A DNA stretch of 64,000 nucleotides from Candidatus Nanopelagicales bacterium (GCA_037045355.1 JBAOHO010000022.1:1-64000), one strand, 5' to 3'; positions 44,238 through 53,274 are shown, counted from the first letter of the stretch. The notes: generated from the sequence alone by a model not told the origin. Program-made: numbers and translations.

Positions 44238-45401
44238 ATGAGCAACGTCGGACTCTCGATGCAGCAGAGCCCCTCGCCCGGTAAGCAGCCCAAGCACCCC
44301 AAGAAGAAGAAGGGCCGCTCCGGCGCCGCCGTGTTCTTCTCAGTGCTGATCATCGTCGTGCTCGTGGGGGCCGTCGCTGTCGGGGGACTGTGGGCGTTCA
44401 GCAAGTTCCAGGCAGCCCAACCCGCGGAGGACTACCCCGGCCCCGGATCCGGTGAGGTAGTCATCGAGGTCACCGAGGGCGAGACACTCACCGACATCGG
44501 CGCGACCTTGCAGAAGGCCGACGTGGTGGCCTCCACCCAGGCTTTCGCCGAAGCCGCCGCGCTCAACAACGATGCGACATCCATCACCCCGGGCACCTAC
44601 GTGATGCTCCAGCAGATGAAAGCCTCCGACGCCGTCAAACGACTGCTCGACCCCGAGTCCAGCAACTCCAACACCGTCACCGTCGTCGAGGGAATGCGGG
44701 TCAAGCAGGTCATCGCCCTGCTCAGCGAAGCCTCGGGAATCCCGGCGAAGGAGTTCGAGAAGGTCGTCGAGTCTCCGTCGAAACTTCCGCTGCCCAGTTG
44801 GGCCAAGGGCACGGGCTCGGCTCGAGCCGAAGGGTTCCTGTTCCCGGCCACCTACCAGTTCGACAAGTCCTCAACCCCGGAGGACATGCTCAACCAGATG
44901 GTCGCCAAGTTCAACGAGGTAGCCGACGAGATGAACTTCGTCGACCGCAGCAAGAAGACCGGCTACACCCCTTACGAGGTCCTCAACATCGCATCGCTGA
45001 TCCAGGCCGAGGCGCATCAGGACGACTTCAACAAGGTGTCCCGCGTCATCTACAACCGGCTCGACCCCGACACCTGGGGTGAGACCTACGGCTACCTCGG
45101 CCTCGACGCCACCTTGAACTACGCGCTCGACCAGTTCGAGACCAACATCAGCGAGTCCGACCTCGAGTTGAACTCGCCATACAACACGCGCACCGAGAAG
45201 CACCAGGGGCTTCCCCCGACTCCGATCAACAACCCCGGGGTCGACGCGATGGAGGCTGCGCTCAAGCCCGACAAGGGGACGTGGTTGTACTACGCCACGG
45301 TCAACCTCGACACCGGCGAGACCAAGTTCACCGACAACTACGACGAGTTCCTGCGATTCCAGCAGGAGTTGCGCGACTGGGAAGCCGCCAACCCCCAGTG
45401 A
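44238..45401 (+). CDS. mltG: endolytic transglycosylase MltG
   Basis: A 387-aa YceG-family enzyme. A basic cytoplasmic start (K-H-P-K-K-K-K) and one membrane helix (residues ~30-55) are followed by a LysM-like part (V-I-E-V-T-E-G-E-T-L) and the catalytic domain with Glu in S-L-I-Q-A-E-A (about residue 258), then Y-N-T-R-T and G-L-P-P-T-P-I-N-N-P-G. It cuts nascent glycan strands and so sets peptidoglycan chain length. Coupled to ruvX and aroE. Confidence 0.95.
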   Translation: MSNVGLSMQQSPSPGKQPKHPKKKKGRSGAAVFFSVLIIVVLVGAVAVGGLWAFSKFQAAQPAEDYPGPGSGEVVIEVTEGETLTDIGATLQKADVVASTQAFAEAAALNNDATSITPGTYVMLQQMKASDAVKRLLDPESSNSNTVTVVEGMRVKQVIALLSEASGIPAKEFEKVVESPSKLPLPSWAKGTGSARAEGFLFPATYQFDKSSTPEDMLNQMVAKFNEVADEMNFVDRSKKTGYTPYEVLNIASLIQAEAHQDDFNKVSRVIYNRLDPDTWGETYGYLGLDATLNYALDQFETNISESDLELNSPYNTRTEKHQGLPPTPINNPGVDAMEAALKPDKGTWLYYATVNLDTGETKFTDNYDEFLRFQQELRDWEAANPQ

Positions 45402-46270
45402 CCGGCAACCGCCGAGCGGCGGTCCTCGGCCACCCGATCGGTCACAGCCTGAGCCCGGTGCTGCACCGTGCGGCCTACCGGGCCCTGGGGTTGGACTGGA
45501 CATACGAGGCGATCGACGTCGACCGCCATGAACTCGCGGGTTTCGTGGCCGGCATGGACGACTCGTGGGCCGGACTGTCCCTCACCGCGCCCCTCAAACA
45601 GGCGATCATGCCCTTGCTGGCCGCTACCAGCGCGATGGCCGACCAGGTGGGGGCCGTCAACACCGTCGTCGTGCAGCCGGGGGAAACACCACGCCTCATC
45701 GGGCACAACACCGATGTCCTGGGCATCGTCCACGCACTGAGTGAGGTCACCGCCGGCGTGGCCGCGGCCCGCAGCGACCCGCGCCGGGCACTGGGATCGC
45801 AGCGCGGGCTCGGAATCGTCGGGGCGGGCGGGACCGCCGCCGCAGCGCTGGTGGCCGCACGTGTCATGGCGGCGGATCGAGTGGTCGTGGCCGCGCGGCG
45901 AGCAGAGGCAGCGCGGAGTCTCATCGATCAGGTGTGCGGCGGCTGGCCGACACCCCCCGAGGTGGCGACCTGGGGCGACCTGTATGAGGCGCTGGCGCAG
46001 CCGGTGGTGATCTGTACGCTGCCCGGTGATGCGGCTGCGAGTCTGGCGGAGCAAGTGCCGAACGATCCGGGGACTCTTCTCGACGTCACCTATCACCCGT
46101 GGCCCACCACCCTGGCGGCCGCTTGGTCGGACCGCGGGGGAACCGTGATCGCGGGGCATCGGATGCTGCTGTGGCAGGCGGTGGCCCAGGTGGAGTTGAT
46201 GACAGGGTTACCGGCTCCCGACGAGGCGATGTCCGAGGCCCTCTCGCTGGCGTTGGCACCCAGCGACTGA
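45398..46270 (+). CDS. aroE: shikimate dehydrogenase
   Basis: A 290-aa NADP-type dehydrogenase of aromatic amino acid biosynthesis. S-L-T-A-P-L-K-Q holds the catalytic Lys, N-T-D the paired Asp, and G-A-G-G-T-A-A-A the nucleotide loop; G-H-P-I-G-H-S-L-S-P is the substrate-binding N-terminus. GTG 45398 overlaps the mltG stop. In related actinobacteria the remaining aro genes follow a pilus cluster, which fits this window. Confidence 0.94.
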   Translation: MTGNRRAAVLGHPIGHSLSPVLHRAAYRALGLDWTYEAIDVDRHELAGFVAGMDDSWAGLSLTAPLKQAIMPLLAATSAMADQVGAVNTVVVQPGETPRLIGHNTDVLGIVHALSEVTAGVAAARSDPRRALGSQRGLGIVGAGGTAAAALVAARVMAADRVVVAARRAEAARSLIDQVCGGWPTPPEVATWGDLYEALAQPVVICTLPGDAAASLAEQVPNDPGTLLDVTYHPWPTTLAAAWSDRGGTVIAGHRMLLWQAVAQVELMTGLPAPDEAMSEALSLALAPSD

Positions 46271-46297
46271 GAGTCGGACTCGGTGATCGCTCAGCCT

Positions 46298-46401
46298 CGG
46301 CAGGGAGGTTCGAGGGTTCGCCAGGGAGGGTCGAGAGTTCGCCAGGGGGCGTCGGGGCTCGGCGGGGGGTTCGAGCGCTTCGGCAGGGAGGGTCGGGGTC
46401 C
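46298..46401. repeat. five imperfect 21-bp tandem units after aroE
   Basis: Units begin at 46298, 46319, 46340, 46361 (20 bp) and 46381, of the form CGGCAGGGAGGGTCGnGnnTT. They begin 28 bases after the aroE stop. Confidence 0.75.
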
Positions 46402-46436
46402 AGGTCTCGGGGTGCCGCCGAGCTGTTCAAGGGGAA

Positions 46437-46520
46437 GGAATGTGGATCCGGCCGGGGCGCCGCTGAACCCCGAGGTGGAGGACAGGTCTGGAGCCGACCG
46501 CCCAGCCGAATCCACATTCC
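46437..46520 (+). repeat. 84-base segment closed by an 11-bp perfect inverted repeat
   Basis: GGAATGTGGAT (46437-46447) pairs exactly with ATCCACATTCC (46510-46520). Inside are smaller stems (CGGGG with CCCCG, GGTC with GACC), so the whole could fold like a multi-branched RNA or mark a tiny non-autonomous mobile element. No Rfam family is recognised. Confidence 0.45.
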
Positions 46521-46559
46521 GGGACGCCAATCGGGGCCGATGGGGATAGCCTCTAGCTG

Positions 46560-46690
46560 ACGTCCTGCCGCACAATAAGCCGTCCGGGCGTTTTCGGTCC
46601 GGCACGATCCACAGGGGGTACTTGCCGCGAGTGGACGCATCGGTACAGGCCTGAAGCGGCAGCGCCGATGACCTACTCAGAGGCGTCTGT
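46560..46690 (+). ncRNA. candidate structured leader before pilB, with partial c-di-GMP-I (GEMM) aptamer features
   Basis: Four short words occur in the order known from c-di-GMP-I aptamers: CACAGGG (46610-46616), GGACGCA (46633-46639), GGCCTGAA (46648-46655) and GGCAGC (46658-46663). A hairpin ACTTG/CGAGT lies between the first two, ending GAGTGGACGCA, almost as in the Vibrio Vc2 aptamer. Against the match: the GNRA tetraloop is missing, the second hairpin is much too short, and an alternative stem CATCGG/CCGATG (46639-46670) competes. The segment ends about 15 bases before the pilB ribosome site, where a switch would act. Confidence 0.25.
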
Positions 46691-46702
46691 GAGGAGGGTG
46701 GT

Positions 46703-48367
46703 GTGGCCCAACTCGGAGAAATCCTGCTCTCGCAGAACATCATCACTGCCGAGCAGTTGCAGGTCGCCCAAGAACAGCAGCAGCGCACCGGCAAGATGCT
46801 CGGTCGGATCCTCGTCGATCAGGGCGCGCTCACCGAGCCGCAACTCGTCTCGGCCCTCGCGACTCAGATCGGGCTGCCCTTCGTCGATCTGAGTGACACC
46901 GTCATCGACGGTTCAGCCGTCGGTCGCCTGTCCGGGGGAGTTGCCCGCCGACACCACGTCCTGCCGCTGGGCATCGAAGACGGACACCTCGTGCTCGCCA
47001 TGGCCGACCCCGCCAACGTGGTCGCACGCGACGATGTGCGGTCGTTGACCGGAATGGACATCCGCGTGGTCGTGGCCACCCGGCACGACGTCGATGCCGC
47101 GATCGAGCGGGCCTACCGCGCCGACTCCGACCTCGACGATCTCACGTCCGTCATCGACTCCCAAGAAGCCGAAGAGGATCTGGACAACCTCCATGCGGTG
47201 GTCGACGACGCCCCCATCGTCAAGTTCGTGAACCTGCTGATCACGCAGGGCATCGCGGACGGGGCCAGCGACATCCACCTGGAACCCAACGAGAATGATC
47301 TGCTCGTCCGGTTCCGGATCGACGGAGTCCTGCACGAGATGATGCGTTCGCCGCGCAACATCCACAACGGCGTGGTCAGCCGACTGAAGATCATGGCCGA
47401 GATGAACATCGCGGAGCGCCGCCTGCCCCAAGACGGTCGGCTGTCGGTGTCCGCGCACGGCAAGAAGGTCGACCTGCGCGTCGCCACCCTGCCGACTGTG
47501 TGGGGCGAGACCGTCGTCATGCGGATCCTCGACAACTCAACCGCCCGGTTGAACCTGTCCCAACTGGGGTTCAGCCCCGAGAACTACGAGCGATACTCGC
47601 AGTCGTTCACCAAGCCGTACGGGATGATCCTCGTCGTCGGACCGACGGGCTCCGGCAAGTCCACGACGCTGTACGCGACTTTGAACATCATCAACCGGCC
47701 CGAGGTCAACATCATCACCGTCGAGGATCCGGTGGAGTACCGGCTGCCGGGTGTCTCCCAGATCCAGACCAACCAGAAAGCCGGCCTCACCTTCGCCTCG
47801 GCGCTGCGGTCGATCCTGCGCAGCGACCCCGACATCGTGCTGATCGGCGAGATCCGCGACCACGAGACCGCCCGGATCGCGATCGAGGCGTCGCTGACCG
47901 GACACCTCGTCCTGACGACTCTGCACACCAACGATGCCCCAAGCGCCGCCACCCGGTTGGTCGAGATGGGCATCGAGCCGTTCCTGGTCGGATCGGCGCT
48001 GGACTGTGTGCTCGCCCAGCGGTTGGCGCGGCGACTGTGCTCCAGCTGCAAGGAGGAGTACAAGCCGACGCCCGAGACCCTCAAGGCGGCCAACTTCCCG
48101 TGGGATCCGTCGGGACCGGTGCCCAAGTTGTTCCGGGCGCGTGGCTGCCCCAAATGCGCCAACACCGGATACCGGGGGCGGCTCGCGCTGCACGAAGTCA
48201 TGCAGATGAGCGAGACCTTGGAGCGGATGGCGGTGGAACGTGCCACCACAGCCGAGATGACGTCCGCGGCCAGAGCCGAGGGAATGCAGTCACTGCGCCT
48301 CGACGGGATGGCCAAGGTGCTCGGGGGCGTGACGAGTCTGGACGAGGTACTGCGGGTGGTCTTGTGA
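46703..48367 (+). CDS. pilB: type IV pilus assembly ATPase PilB
   Basis: A 554-aa extension motor starting at GTG 46703 behind GAGGAGGGTG. An N-terminal MshEN-like pair of motifs (Q-L-G-E-I-L-L and M-L-G-R-I-L-V-D-Q-G, up to P-F-V-D-L) precedes the ATPase, which has Walker A G-P-T-G-S-G-K-S-T (around residue 312), Asp box E-D-P-V-E-Y, Walker B I-V-L-I-G-E-I-R-D and the PilB tetracysteine zinc site (C-S-S-C ... C-P-K-C). MshEN domains in some PilB proteins bind c-di-GMP; the two conserved Arg positions are Gln and Met here, so binding is uncertain. It polymerises PilA from the cytoplasmic face. Confidence 0.94.
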   Translation: MAQLGEILLSQNIITAEQLQVAQEQQQRTGKMLGRILVDQGALTEPQLVSALATQIGLPFVDLSDTVIDGSAVGRLSGGVARRHHVLPLGIEDGHLVLAMADPANVVARDDVRSLTGMDIRVVVATRHDVDAAIERAYRADSDLDDLTSVIDSQEAEEDLDNLHAVVDDAPIVKFVNLLITQGIADGASDIHLEPNENDLLVRFRIDGVLHEMMRSPRNIHNGVVSRLKIMAEMNIAERRLPQDGRLSVSAHGKKVDLRVATLPTVWGETVVMRILDNSTARLNLSQLGFSPENYERYSQSFTKPYGMILVVGPTGSGKSTTLYATLNIINRPEVNIITVEDPVEYRLPGVSQIQTNQKAGLTFASALRSILRSDPDIVLIGEIRDHETARIAIEASLTGHLVLTTLHTNDAPSAATRLVEMGIEPFLVGSALDCVLAQRLARRLCSSCKEEYKPTPETLKAANFPWDPSGPVPKLFRARGCPKCANTGYRGRLALHEVMQMSETLERMAVERATTAEMTSAARAEGMQSLRLDGMAKVLGGVTSLDEVLRVVL

Positions 48368-48462
48368 GACGCCGACCGACGAGGCGCCGAGCTAGCCGGA
48401 GACCGTGATCGCTCAAGGAATCGCGAGATTCGACCGATGGCTCTCAGGAGTAGGGAGGTCTG

Positions 48463-49821
48463 ATGTCGGCTCCCCAGTTCCAGCCGCCTGCGTCAGGCGT
48501 GAAACACAGCCCCCCTCCGGCCGCCCCGCCGCCGGCTTCTCCGCGCTTCGCAGCACCGCCGCCGCCCATGCCCGCGACCACCGCTCGCCCCACAACAACC
48601 GCCATGCCGCCCCCGACGGCTACCCAGAGACCACCCGTCGGGTTGGGGCGGGCCGCCCCAGCAGCGCCGGCCCAGGGATCCGCTGAGTTCGCCGAACCCC
48701 AGGTCGGGGAGGACGCCTACAAGCGCGCCAGCACGGAGGCACAGGCCGAGGAGAACGACATCTCGCTGCCTGAGGTCCTCGACACGATGATCGATCGCAA
48801 GGCATCCGACCTGCATCTCAGTGTCGGTTCCCATCCGACCATCCGGGTGCACGGCTCCTTGATTCAGTTGGAGGAGTACCCACTGCTCGACGCCGGAATG
48901 ATCCAGCGCACCATGTACGGGGCGATCACCCAGACCCAGCGGGAGAGGTTCGAGGAGGAACTCGAACTCGACTTCTCGTACACGCTGCCCGATCGCGGCC
49001 GGTTCCGCGTGAACATGTACAAGCAGAAGGATGCCGTCGGTGCTGCCTTCCGGCTGATCCCGTTCGAGATCAAGTCCCTGGAGGCTCTGGGGATCCCGCC
49101 TGCCGTGCGGGAGTTCGCCACCATGCCCCGCGGTTTCGTGCTCGTGACCGGGCCGACGGGCTCCGGCAAGTCCACGACCCTCGCGGCGTTGATCGACTAT
49201 GCGAACCGCACCCGCGAAGAGCACATCATGACTGTCGAGGATCCGATCGAGTTCCTCCACGAACACAAGAAGTGCCTGGTCAATCAGCGCGAGGTCGGCA
49301 CGGACACCACGTCGTTCAACCAGGCACTCAAGCATGTGCTGCGGCAGGACCCGGACATCATCCTCGTCGGTGAGATGCGCGACCTGGAGACCATCTCGGT
49401 GGCTCTGACAGCAGCGGAGACCGGCCACCTGGTGTTCGCCACCCTGCACACCCAAGACGCCGCCCAGACCATCGACCGTGTCATCGACGTGTTCCCGCCC
49501 CACCAGCAACAGCAGGTCCGGCAGCAGTTGGCGGGCGCTTTGCAGGGAGTTGTGTGCCAGACCCTGTGCAAGACCCTCGACGGTAAGGGCCGTGTCGTGG
49601 CCACCGAGGTTCTGGTCGTGACGCCGGCAGTGCGCAACTTGATCCGGGAGGGCAAGACGCACCAGATCTACTCGGCGATGCAGGCCGGCCAGCAGCACGG
49701 CATGCACACCATGGACCAGCATCTGGCGAAACTCGTCCGCGAGGGTCGCATCACCTATGAAGCGGGCATCGAGAAGTGCCATCATCTTCCCGACTACAAC
49801 AAGTTGTGCGGGAAGGGTTGA
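48463..49821 (+). CDS. pilT: type IV pilus retraction ATPase PilT
   Basis: A 452-aa motor with Walker A G-P-T-G-S-G-K-S-T, Asp box E-D-P-I-E-F, Walker B I-I-L-V-G-E-M-R-D, the A-E-T-G-H-L-V-F-A-T-L-H-T stretch and no tetracysteine motif, which separates it from PilB. The first ~100 residues are a Pro/Ala-rich, disordered extension absent from classical PilT. ATG 48463 follows GGGAGG. Its presence means the pilus can retract, as needed for twitching or DNA uptake. Confidence 0.93.
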   Translation: MSAPQFQPPASGVKHSPPPAAPPPASPRFAAPPPPMPATTARPTTTAMPPPTATQRPPVGLGRAAPAAPAQGSAEFAEPQVGEDAYKRASTEAQAEENDISLPEVLDTMIDRKASDLHLSVGSHPTIRVHGSLIQLEEYPLLDAGMIQRTMYGAITQTQRERFEEELELDFSYTLPDRGRFRVNMYKQKDAVGAAFRLIPFEIKSLEALGIPPAVREFATMPRGFVLVTGPTGSGKSTTLAALIDYANRTREEHIMTVEDPIEFLHEHKKCLVNQREVGTDTTSFNQALKHVLRQDPDIILVGEMRDLETISVALTAAETGHLVFATLHTQDAAQTIDRVIDVFPPHQQQQVRQQLAGALQGVVCQTLCKTLDGKGRVVATEVLVVTPAVRNLIREGKTHQIYSAMQAGQQHGMHTMDQHLAKLVREGRITYEAGIEKCHHLPDYNKLCGKG

Positions 49822-49826
49822 TCGCC

Positions 49827-51050
49827 ATGGCCAGCACCGCCACGTACGAGTACCAGGTCCGGGATCACACCGGCAAGATCGTCAAGGGCAAGATCGACGC
49901 CGAGTCCCCGGCCATGGTGGCAAACAAGCTCACTTCCATGGGTTACGCCCCCATCTCGATCGAGGAATCCGGCAAGGGACTCAACCGCGAACTCAAGATC
50001 CCTGGCCTGGGGGAGAAGGTCGGGCTGAAGGACCTGGCGGTCATGTGCCGCCAGTTCGCGACCATGATCAACTCCGGACTGACTCTGCTGCGGGCGTTGA
50101 GCGTGCTGGAGGAACAGACCGAGAACAAGGCGCTGGCCAAGGTCATCGGCGAAGTGCGATCCGACGTCGAAGTCGGCAACTCGCTGTCGTCCTCACTGGC
50201 CAAACACGACAACGTGTTCCCGCCGTTGATGATCAACATGGTCAAGGCGGGCGAAGTCGGCGGATTCCTCGATTCCACGCTGCTGCAGATCGCCGCGAAC
50301 TTCGAGGCCGAGGTCAAACTGCGCCAGAAGGTGAAGTCGGCGATGACCTACCCGGTCGTCGTCTTCGTCATGGCGATCTTGGCCCTCGTGGCCATGCTGC
50401 TGTTCATCGTGCCGGTGTTCGAGGGCCTGTTCTCCGAGTTGGGGGGGGAGTTGCCCCTTCCGACTCGAATCCTGGTCACACTCTCCGCGATCCTCAAGAT
50501 CCTGATGCCGTTCCTCATCGTGTTTGCGATCGTGGCGGCAGTGCTTTGGCGCAAGTACAAGAACAATCCACGAGTGCGTGACGTTGTTGACCCTGCCAAG
50601 TTGAAGACACCTATCTTCGGGAAGTTGTTTCAGAAGATAGCTCTGAGCCGGTTCAGCAGGAACCTGGGCTCGATGATCGCTGCCGGCGTGCCCATCCTGC
50701 AAGCCCTGGACATCGTGGCCGACACCTCAGGCAACGTGGTCATTGCACGGGCAGTTCACGAGGTCAAGGATTCGGTGCGGGCAGGGGAGCCGTTGGCCCG
50801 TCCATTACTTCAGCATCCGGTCTTCCCACCGATGGTGGTGCAGATGATGGCCGTCGGCGAGGACACCGGTTCGCTCGACGCCATGCTGGCCAAGATCAGC
50901 GAGTTCTACGACCAAGAAGTGGAAGCGACTACTGACGCCCTCACCTCACTCATCGAACCGCTGATGATTGCGGTTGTCGGCGGAATCGTGGGCGCCATGA
51001 TCATCGCCTTGTACTTGCCCATCTTCAAGATCTTCGAGTTGATCGAGTAA
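49827..51050 (+). CDS. pilC: type IV pilus inner membrane platform protein PilC
   Basis: A 407-aa T2SF-fold protein with two cytoplasmic helical domains and three membrane helices (about residues 168-195, 220-250 and near the C-terminus, where I-V-G-A-M-I-I-A-L-Y-L-P is typical). C-R-Q-F-A-T-M-I-N-S-G-L-T-L is the family signature. ATG 49827 follows GGAAGGG. It couples the PilB/PilT motors to the pilus. Starts five bases after pilT. Confidence 0.94.
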   Translation: MASTATYEYQVRDHTGKIVKGKIDAESPAMVANKLTSMGYAPISIEESGKGLNRELKIPGLGEKVGLKDLAVMCRQFATMINSGLTLLRALSVLEEQTENKALAKVIGEVRSDVEVGNSLSSSLAKHDNVFPPLMINMVKAGEVGGFLDSTLLQIAANFEAEVKLRQKVKSAMTYPVVVFVMAILALVAMLLFIVPVFEGLFSELGGELPLPTRILVTLSAILKILMPFLIVFAIVAAVLWRKYKNNPRVRDVVDPAKLKTPIFGKLFQKIALSRFSRNLGSMIAAGVPILQALDIVADTSGNVVIARAVHEVKDSVRAGEPLARPLLQHPVFPPMVVQMMAVGEDTGSLDAMLAKISEFYDQEVEATTDALTSLIEPLMIAVVGGIVGAMIIALYLPIFKIFELIE

Positions 51051-51237
51051 GGGGATTCCCCACGCTCAAGGAAGACCGGCAAGAAGACCGCTCTTCGGTC
51101 GCCCCGCTTCAGGCGGCGAGGAGACACGCAACACGGAGGCGACTGGGGCCTGTCCCGGACGCGATGTAGGCCGCCTATGGGCCCGGACGACGCGCCGTCC
51201 TTGGGCGGAGTTCAGCGAAGGGAACTAGTGTGACCAC

Positions 51238-52230
51238 ATGGCCCTTGGAGTAGACACGCCGTCGGCTGTGGCCGCACCTTCTGGCCTCGGTTCACCCCGC
51301 TGGCGACGCCGCGCTCAATCTGGCCGAGATACCTTGTCCGAAGCGATCGCGTACTACTCGTTTTCTTCTGCCTGGGCCATTCTGAAGAGAACGCCGGAGA
51401 AGCAGGCGAGGAAGATATTCTCGCTTGCCGCCGACAGAAGCTGGAAGAGAAACACTCCGGGCGTGCAGCAATACCGCAAGAATCTGGAGCGAGTGCTGCC
51501 GGACGGCACTTCGAAACAAGCGCTGGAGAAGATAACCCGCGATGGCGTGCAGTCATATGCCCGTTATTGGTGCGAGATGTTCCAGATGCCGACCTGGTCC
51601 GACGAACGCGTCCTCAGCATAGTCGTCAAAGACCTCGACATCGTCACCCGGGAACTGCAGCGTCCCCCTGCGCCGGTCTGCGTGGGCCCGCATTCGGGCA
51701 ACTATGACCAAGCCGCGGCATATGTGTCACTGCACTACGGTGCCATGTGCACCGTGGTCGAAAGGCTCAAGCCCTACAAGCTCTACGATCGCTTCACCAA
51801 AGAACGCGAGAAATACAACATGGAGGTCATCCCCTCCGGAGCTCCTGACGCGTTGGACACCCTTATCACGAGGGCAAAGGCAGGGACTCTCGTCGCGTTC
51901 ACGGGGGAGCGGGACTTGTCCAAGAGGGGCATCGAGGTGGAGTTCTTCGGCGAGAAGACTCGAATACCTGCCGGACCAGCCCTCATCGCCTACGAGGCCA
52001 AGTCCAAGATCATTCCGGCTTCTTTCTACTACAACGAGGATTCGAAGGCCGCCTGTGACGTGTTCGATCCCATTGACATCGACTTCAGCCTGGATAAGAC
52101 CGCCGCAGTACAGAAGGCGACCCAAGAATGGGCCAACCAGATCAGCGTTGGTATTGCCGAGAACCCACAGGACTGGCACATGTTCCAGCCACTGTGGCTG
52201 AAGGATCTCAAGCCCCGCCCGCGCCGCTAG
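51238..52230 (+). CDS. second PatA/lipid A-type acyltransferase, inside the pilus locus
   Basis: A 330-aa paralogue of the acyltransferase at 16.6 kb, with the catalytic H-x4-D (H-S-G-N-Y-D, about residue 152), T-G-E-R-D-L-S-K-R-G and F-F-G-E-K, and the C-terminal D-W-H-M-F-Q-P-L-W block. It carries an extra 35-residue N-terminal basic segment. The frame is intact. Composition is less GC-rich than in neighbours, with many Lys codons. Its target could be PIM lipids or a pilus-linked lipid; position after pilC is the only clue. A separate promoter in the 187-base gap is likely. Confidence 0.85.
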   Translation: MALGVDTPSAVAAPSGLGSPRWRRRAQSGRDTLSEAIAYYSFSSAWAILKRTPEKQARKIFSLAADRSWKRNTPGVQQYRKNLERVLPDGTSKQALEKITRDGVQSYARYWCEMFQMPTWSDERVLSIVVKDLDIVTRELQRPPAPVCVGPHSGNYDQAAAYVSLHYGAMCTVVERLKPYKLYDRFTKEREKYNMEVIPSGAPDALDTLITRAKAGTLVAFTGERDLSKRGIEVEFFGEKTRIPAGPALIAYEAKSKIIPASFYYNEDSKAACDVFDPIDIDFSLDKTAAVQKATQEWANQISVGIAENPQDWHMFQPLWLKDLKPRPRR

Positions 52231-52239
52231 AAGCAGGGA

Positions 52240-53274
52240 TCAAGCGCCTACCTCGGCGCGGATGGCTGTCGCGAACTGGTCGATGTCCTGTTCGGTGGTG
52301 TCCCACGAACACATCCATCGAACCTCGCCCGTGGCGGGATCCCAGGTGTAGAAGCGGAAGCGTTGCTGAAGCCTTTCGGTGACATCCGCGGGCAGGACGG
52401 CGAACACCGAGTTCGCGCGTGGTTCGCGGGTGACGCTCACTCCGGGGATATCGGCGACGGCCCGGTACAGACGCTGGGCCATGGCATTCGAATGGCGGGC
52501 GTTGCGCAGCCACAGGTCATCGGTCAGCAGGGCCACCAACTGGGCGCTGATGAACCGCATCTTGCTGGCCAACTGCATCGCCGACTTGCGCAGGAACGGG
52601 ACGCCGGGGACGTCCTCGGGATCGAGCACGACGATCGCCTCCGCGCCCATGGCGCCGTTCTTCGTGCCCCCGAACGACACGGCGTCGACTCCGATATCCG
52701 TGGTGAAGGCCCGGAACGGCACGTCGAGCGCGGCAGCGGCGTTGGCGATACGAGCCCCATCGAGATGCACCCGCATGCCGAGGGACCGGGCGTGCGCCAC
52801 CAGCACGGTCAGCTCGGAGAGCGAGTACAGCGTGCCCAACTCCGTCGACTGCGTGACGCTCAGCACGGTGGGTTGGGCGCGATGCACATCGCCGTAGCCC
52901 CACGCCTGGGTGTCCAACAGGTCGGGCGTGAGTTTGCCGTCCTCGGTCGGGATCTGCCACAACTTCAGTCCGGCGACCTTCTCCGGAGCTCCGCCTTCGT
53001 CGACGTTGACATGCGCCGACTGGGCGCAGACGACCGCCTCCCACGGTCGCGCCATGGCCTGCAAGGCAACGACGTTCGCACCGGTGCCGTTGAAGACGGG
53101 GAAGACCTCCGCGGTGTCACCGAAGTGCGCCTTCATCAGTGAGCCGAGTTGGGCGGTGGTCTCGTCGTCGCCGTACGCGGGCTGGTGACCGACGTTGACG
53201 TGCTCCAGGGCGGCCATGACATCGGGATGAACGCCGGCGTAGTTGTCGCTGGCGAAGCCACGTTCGGCCGTCAT
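52240..53274 (-). CDS. threonine aldolase-family PLP enzyme
   Basis: A 344-aa fold-type I PLP enzyme of the beta-eliminating lyase/low-specificity threonine aldolase group. The N-terminus F-A-S-D-N-Y-A-G-V-H-P is standard, and the cofactor Lys lies in S-F-G-G-T-K-N-G (about residue 204). It would split beta-hydroxy amino acids to glycine and an aldehyde, but members are often misnamed. It is the last gene of a three-gene minus-strand operon, overlapping the SDR gene by four bases. Confidence 0.9.
   Translation of the reverse strand: MTAERGFASDNYAGVHPDVMAALEHVNVGHQPAYGDDETTAQLGSLMKAHFGDTAEVFPVFNGTGANVVALQAMARPWEAVVCAQSAHVNVDEGGAPEKVAGLKLWQIPTEDGKLTPDLLDTQAWGYGDVHRAQPTVLSVTQSTELGTLYSLSELTVLVAHARSLGMRVHLDGARIANAAAALDVPFRAFTTDIGVDAVSFGGTKNGAMGAEAIVVLDPEDVPGVPFLRKSAMQLASKMRFISAQLVALLTDDLWLRNARHSNAMAQRLYRAVADIPGVSVTREPRANSVFAVLPADVTERLQQRFRFYTWDPATGEVRWMCSWDTTEQDIDQFATAIRAEVGA

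Larger units (their letters stand above)
46271..46702. other. 432-base leader region of the pilus locus
   Basis: Between aroE and pilB lie a 21-bp tandem array (46298-46401), a long-range inverted repeat (46437-46520) and a compact structured segment (46560-46690). The frame through the array would give Arg/Gly/Val repeats with no start signal and is not taken as a gene. The rest most likely holds the pilus promoter and leader. Confidence 0.6.

Noticed and set aside
46283..46549. 88-codon open frame after aroE
   Set aside because: It is made by the 21-bp tandem repeats and has no ribosome site or domain.
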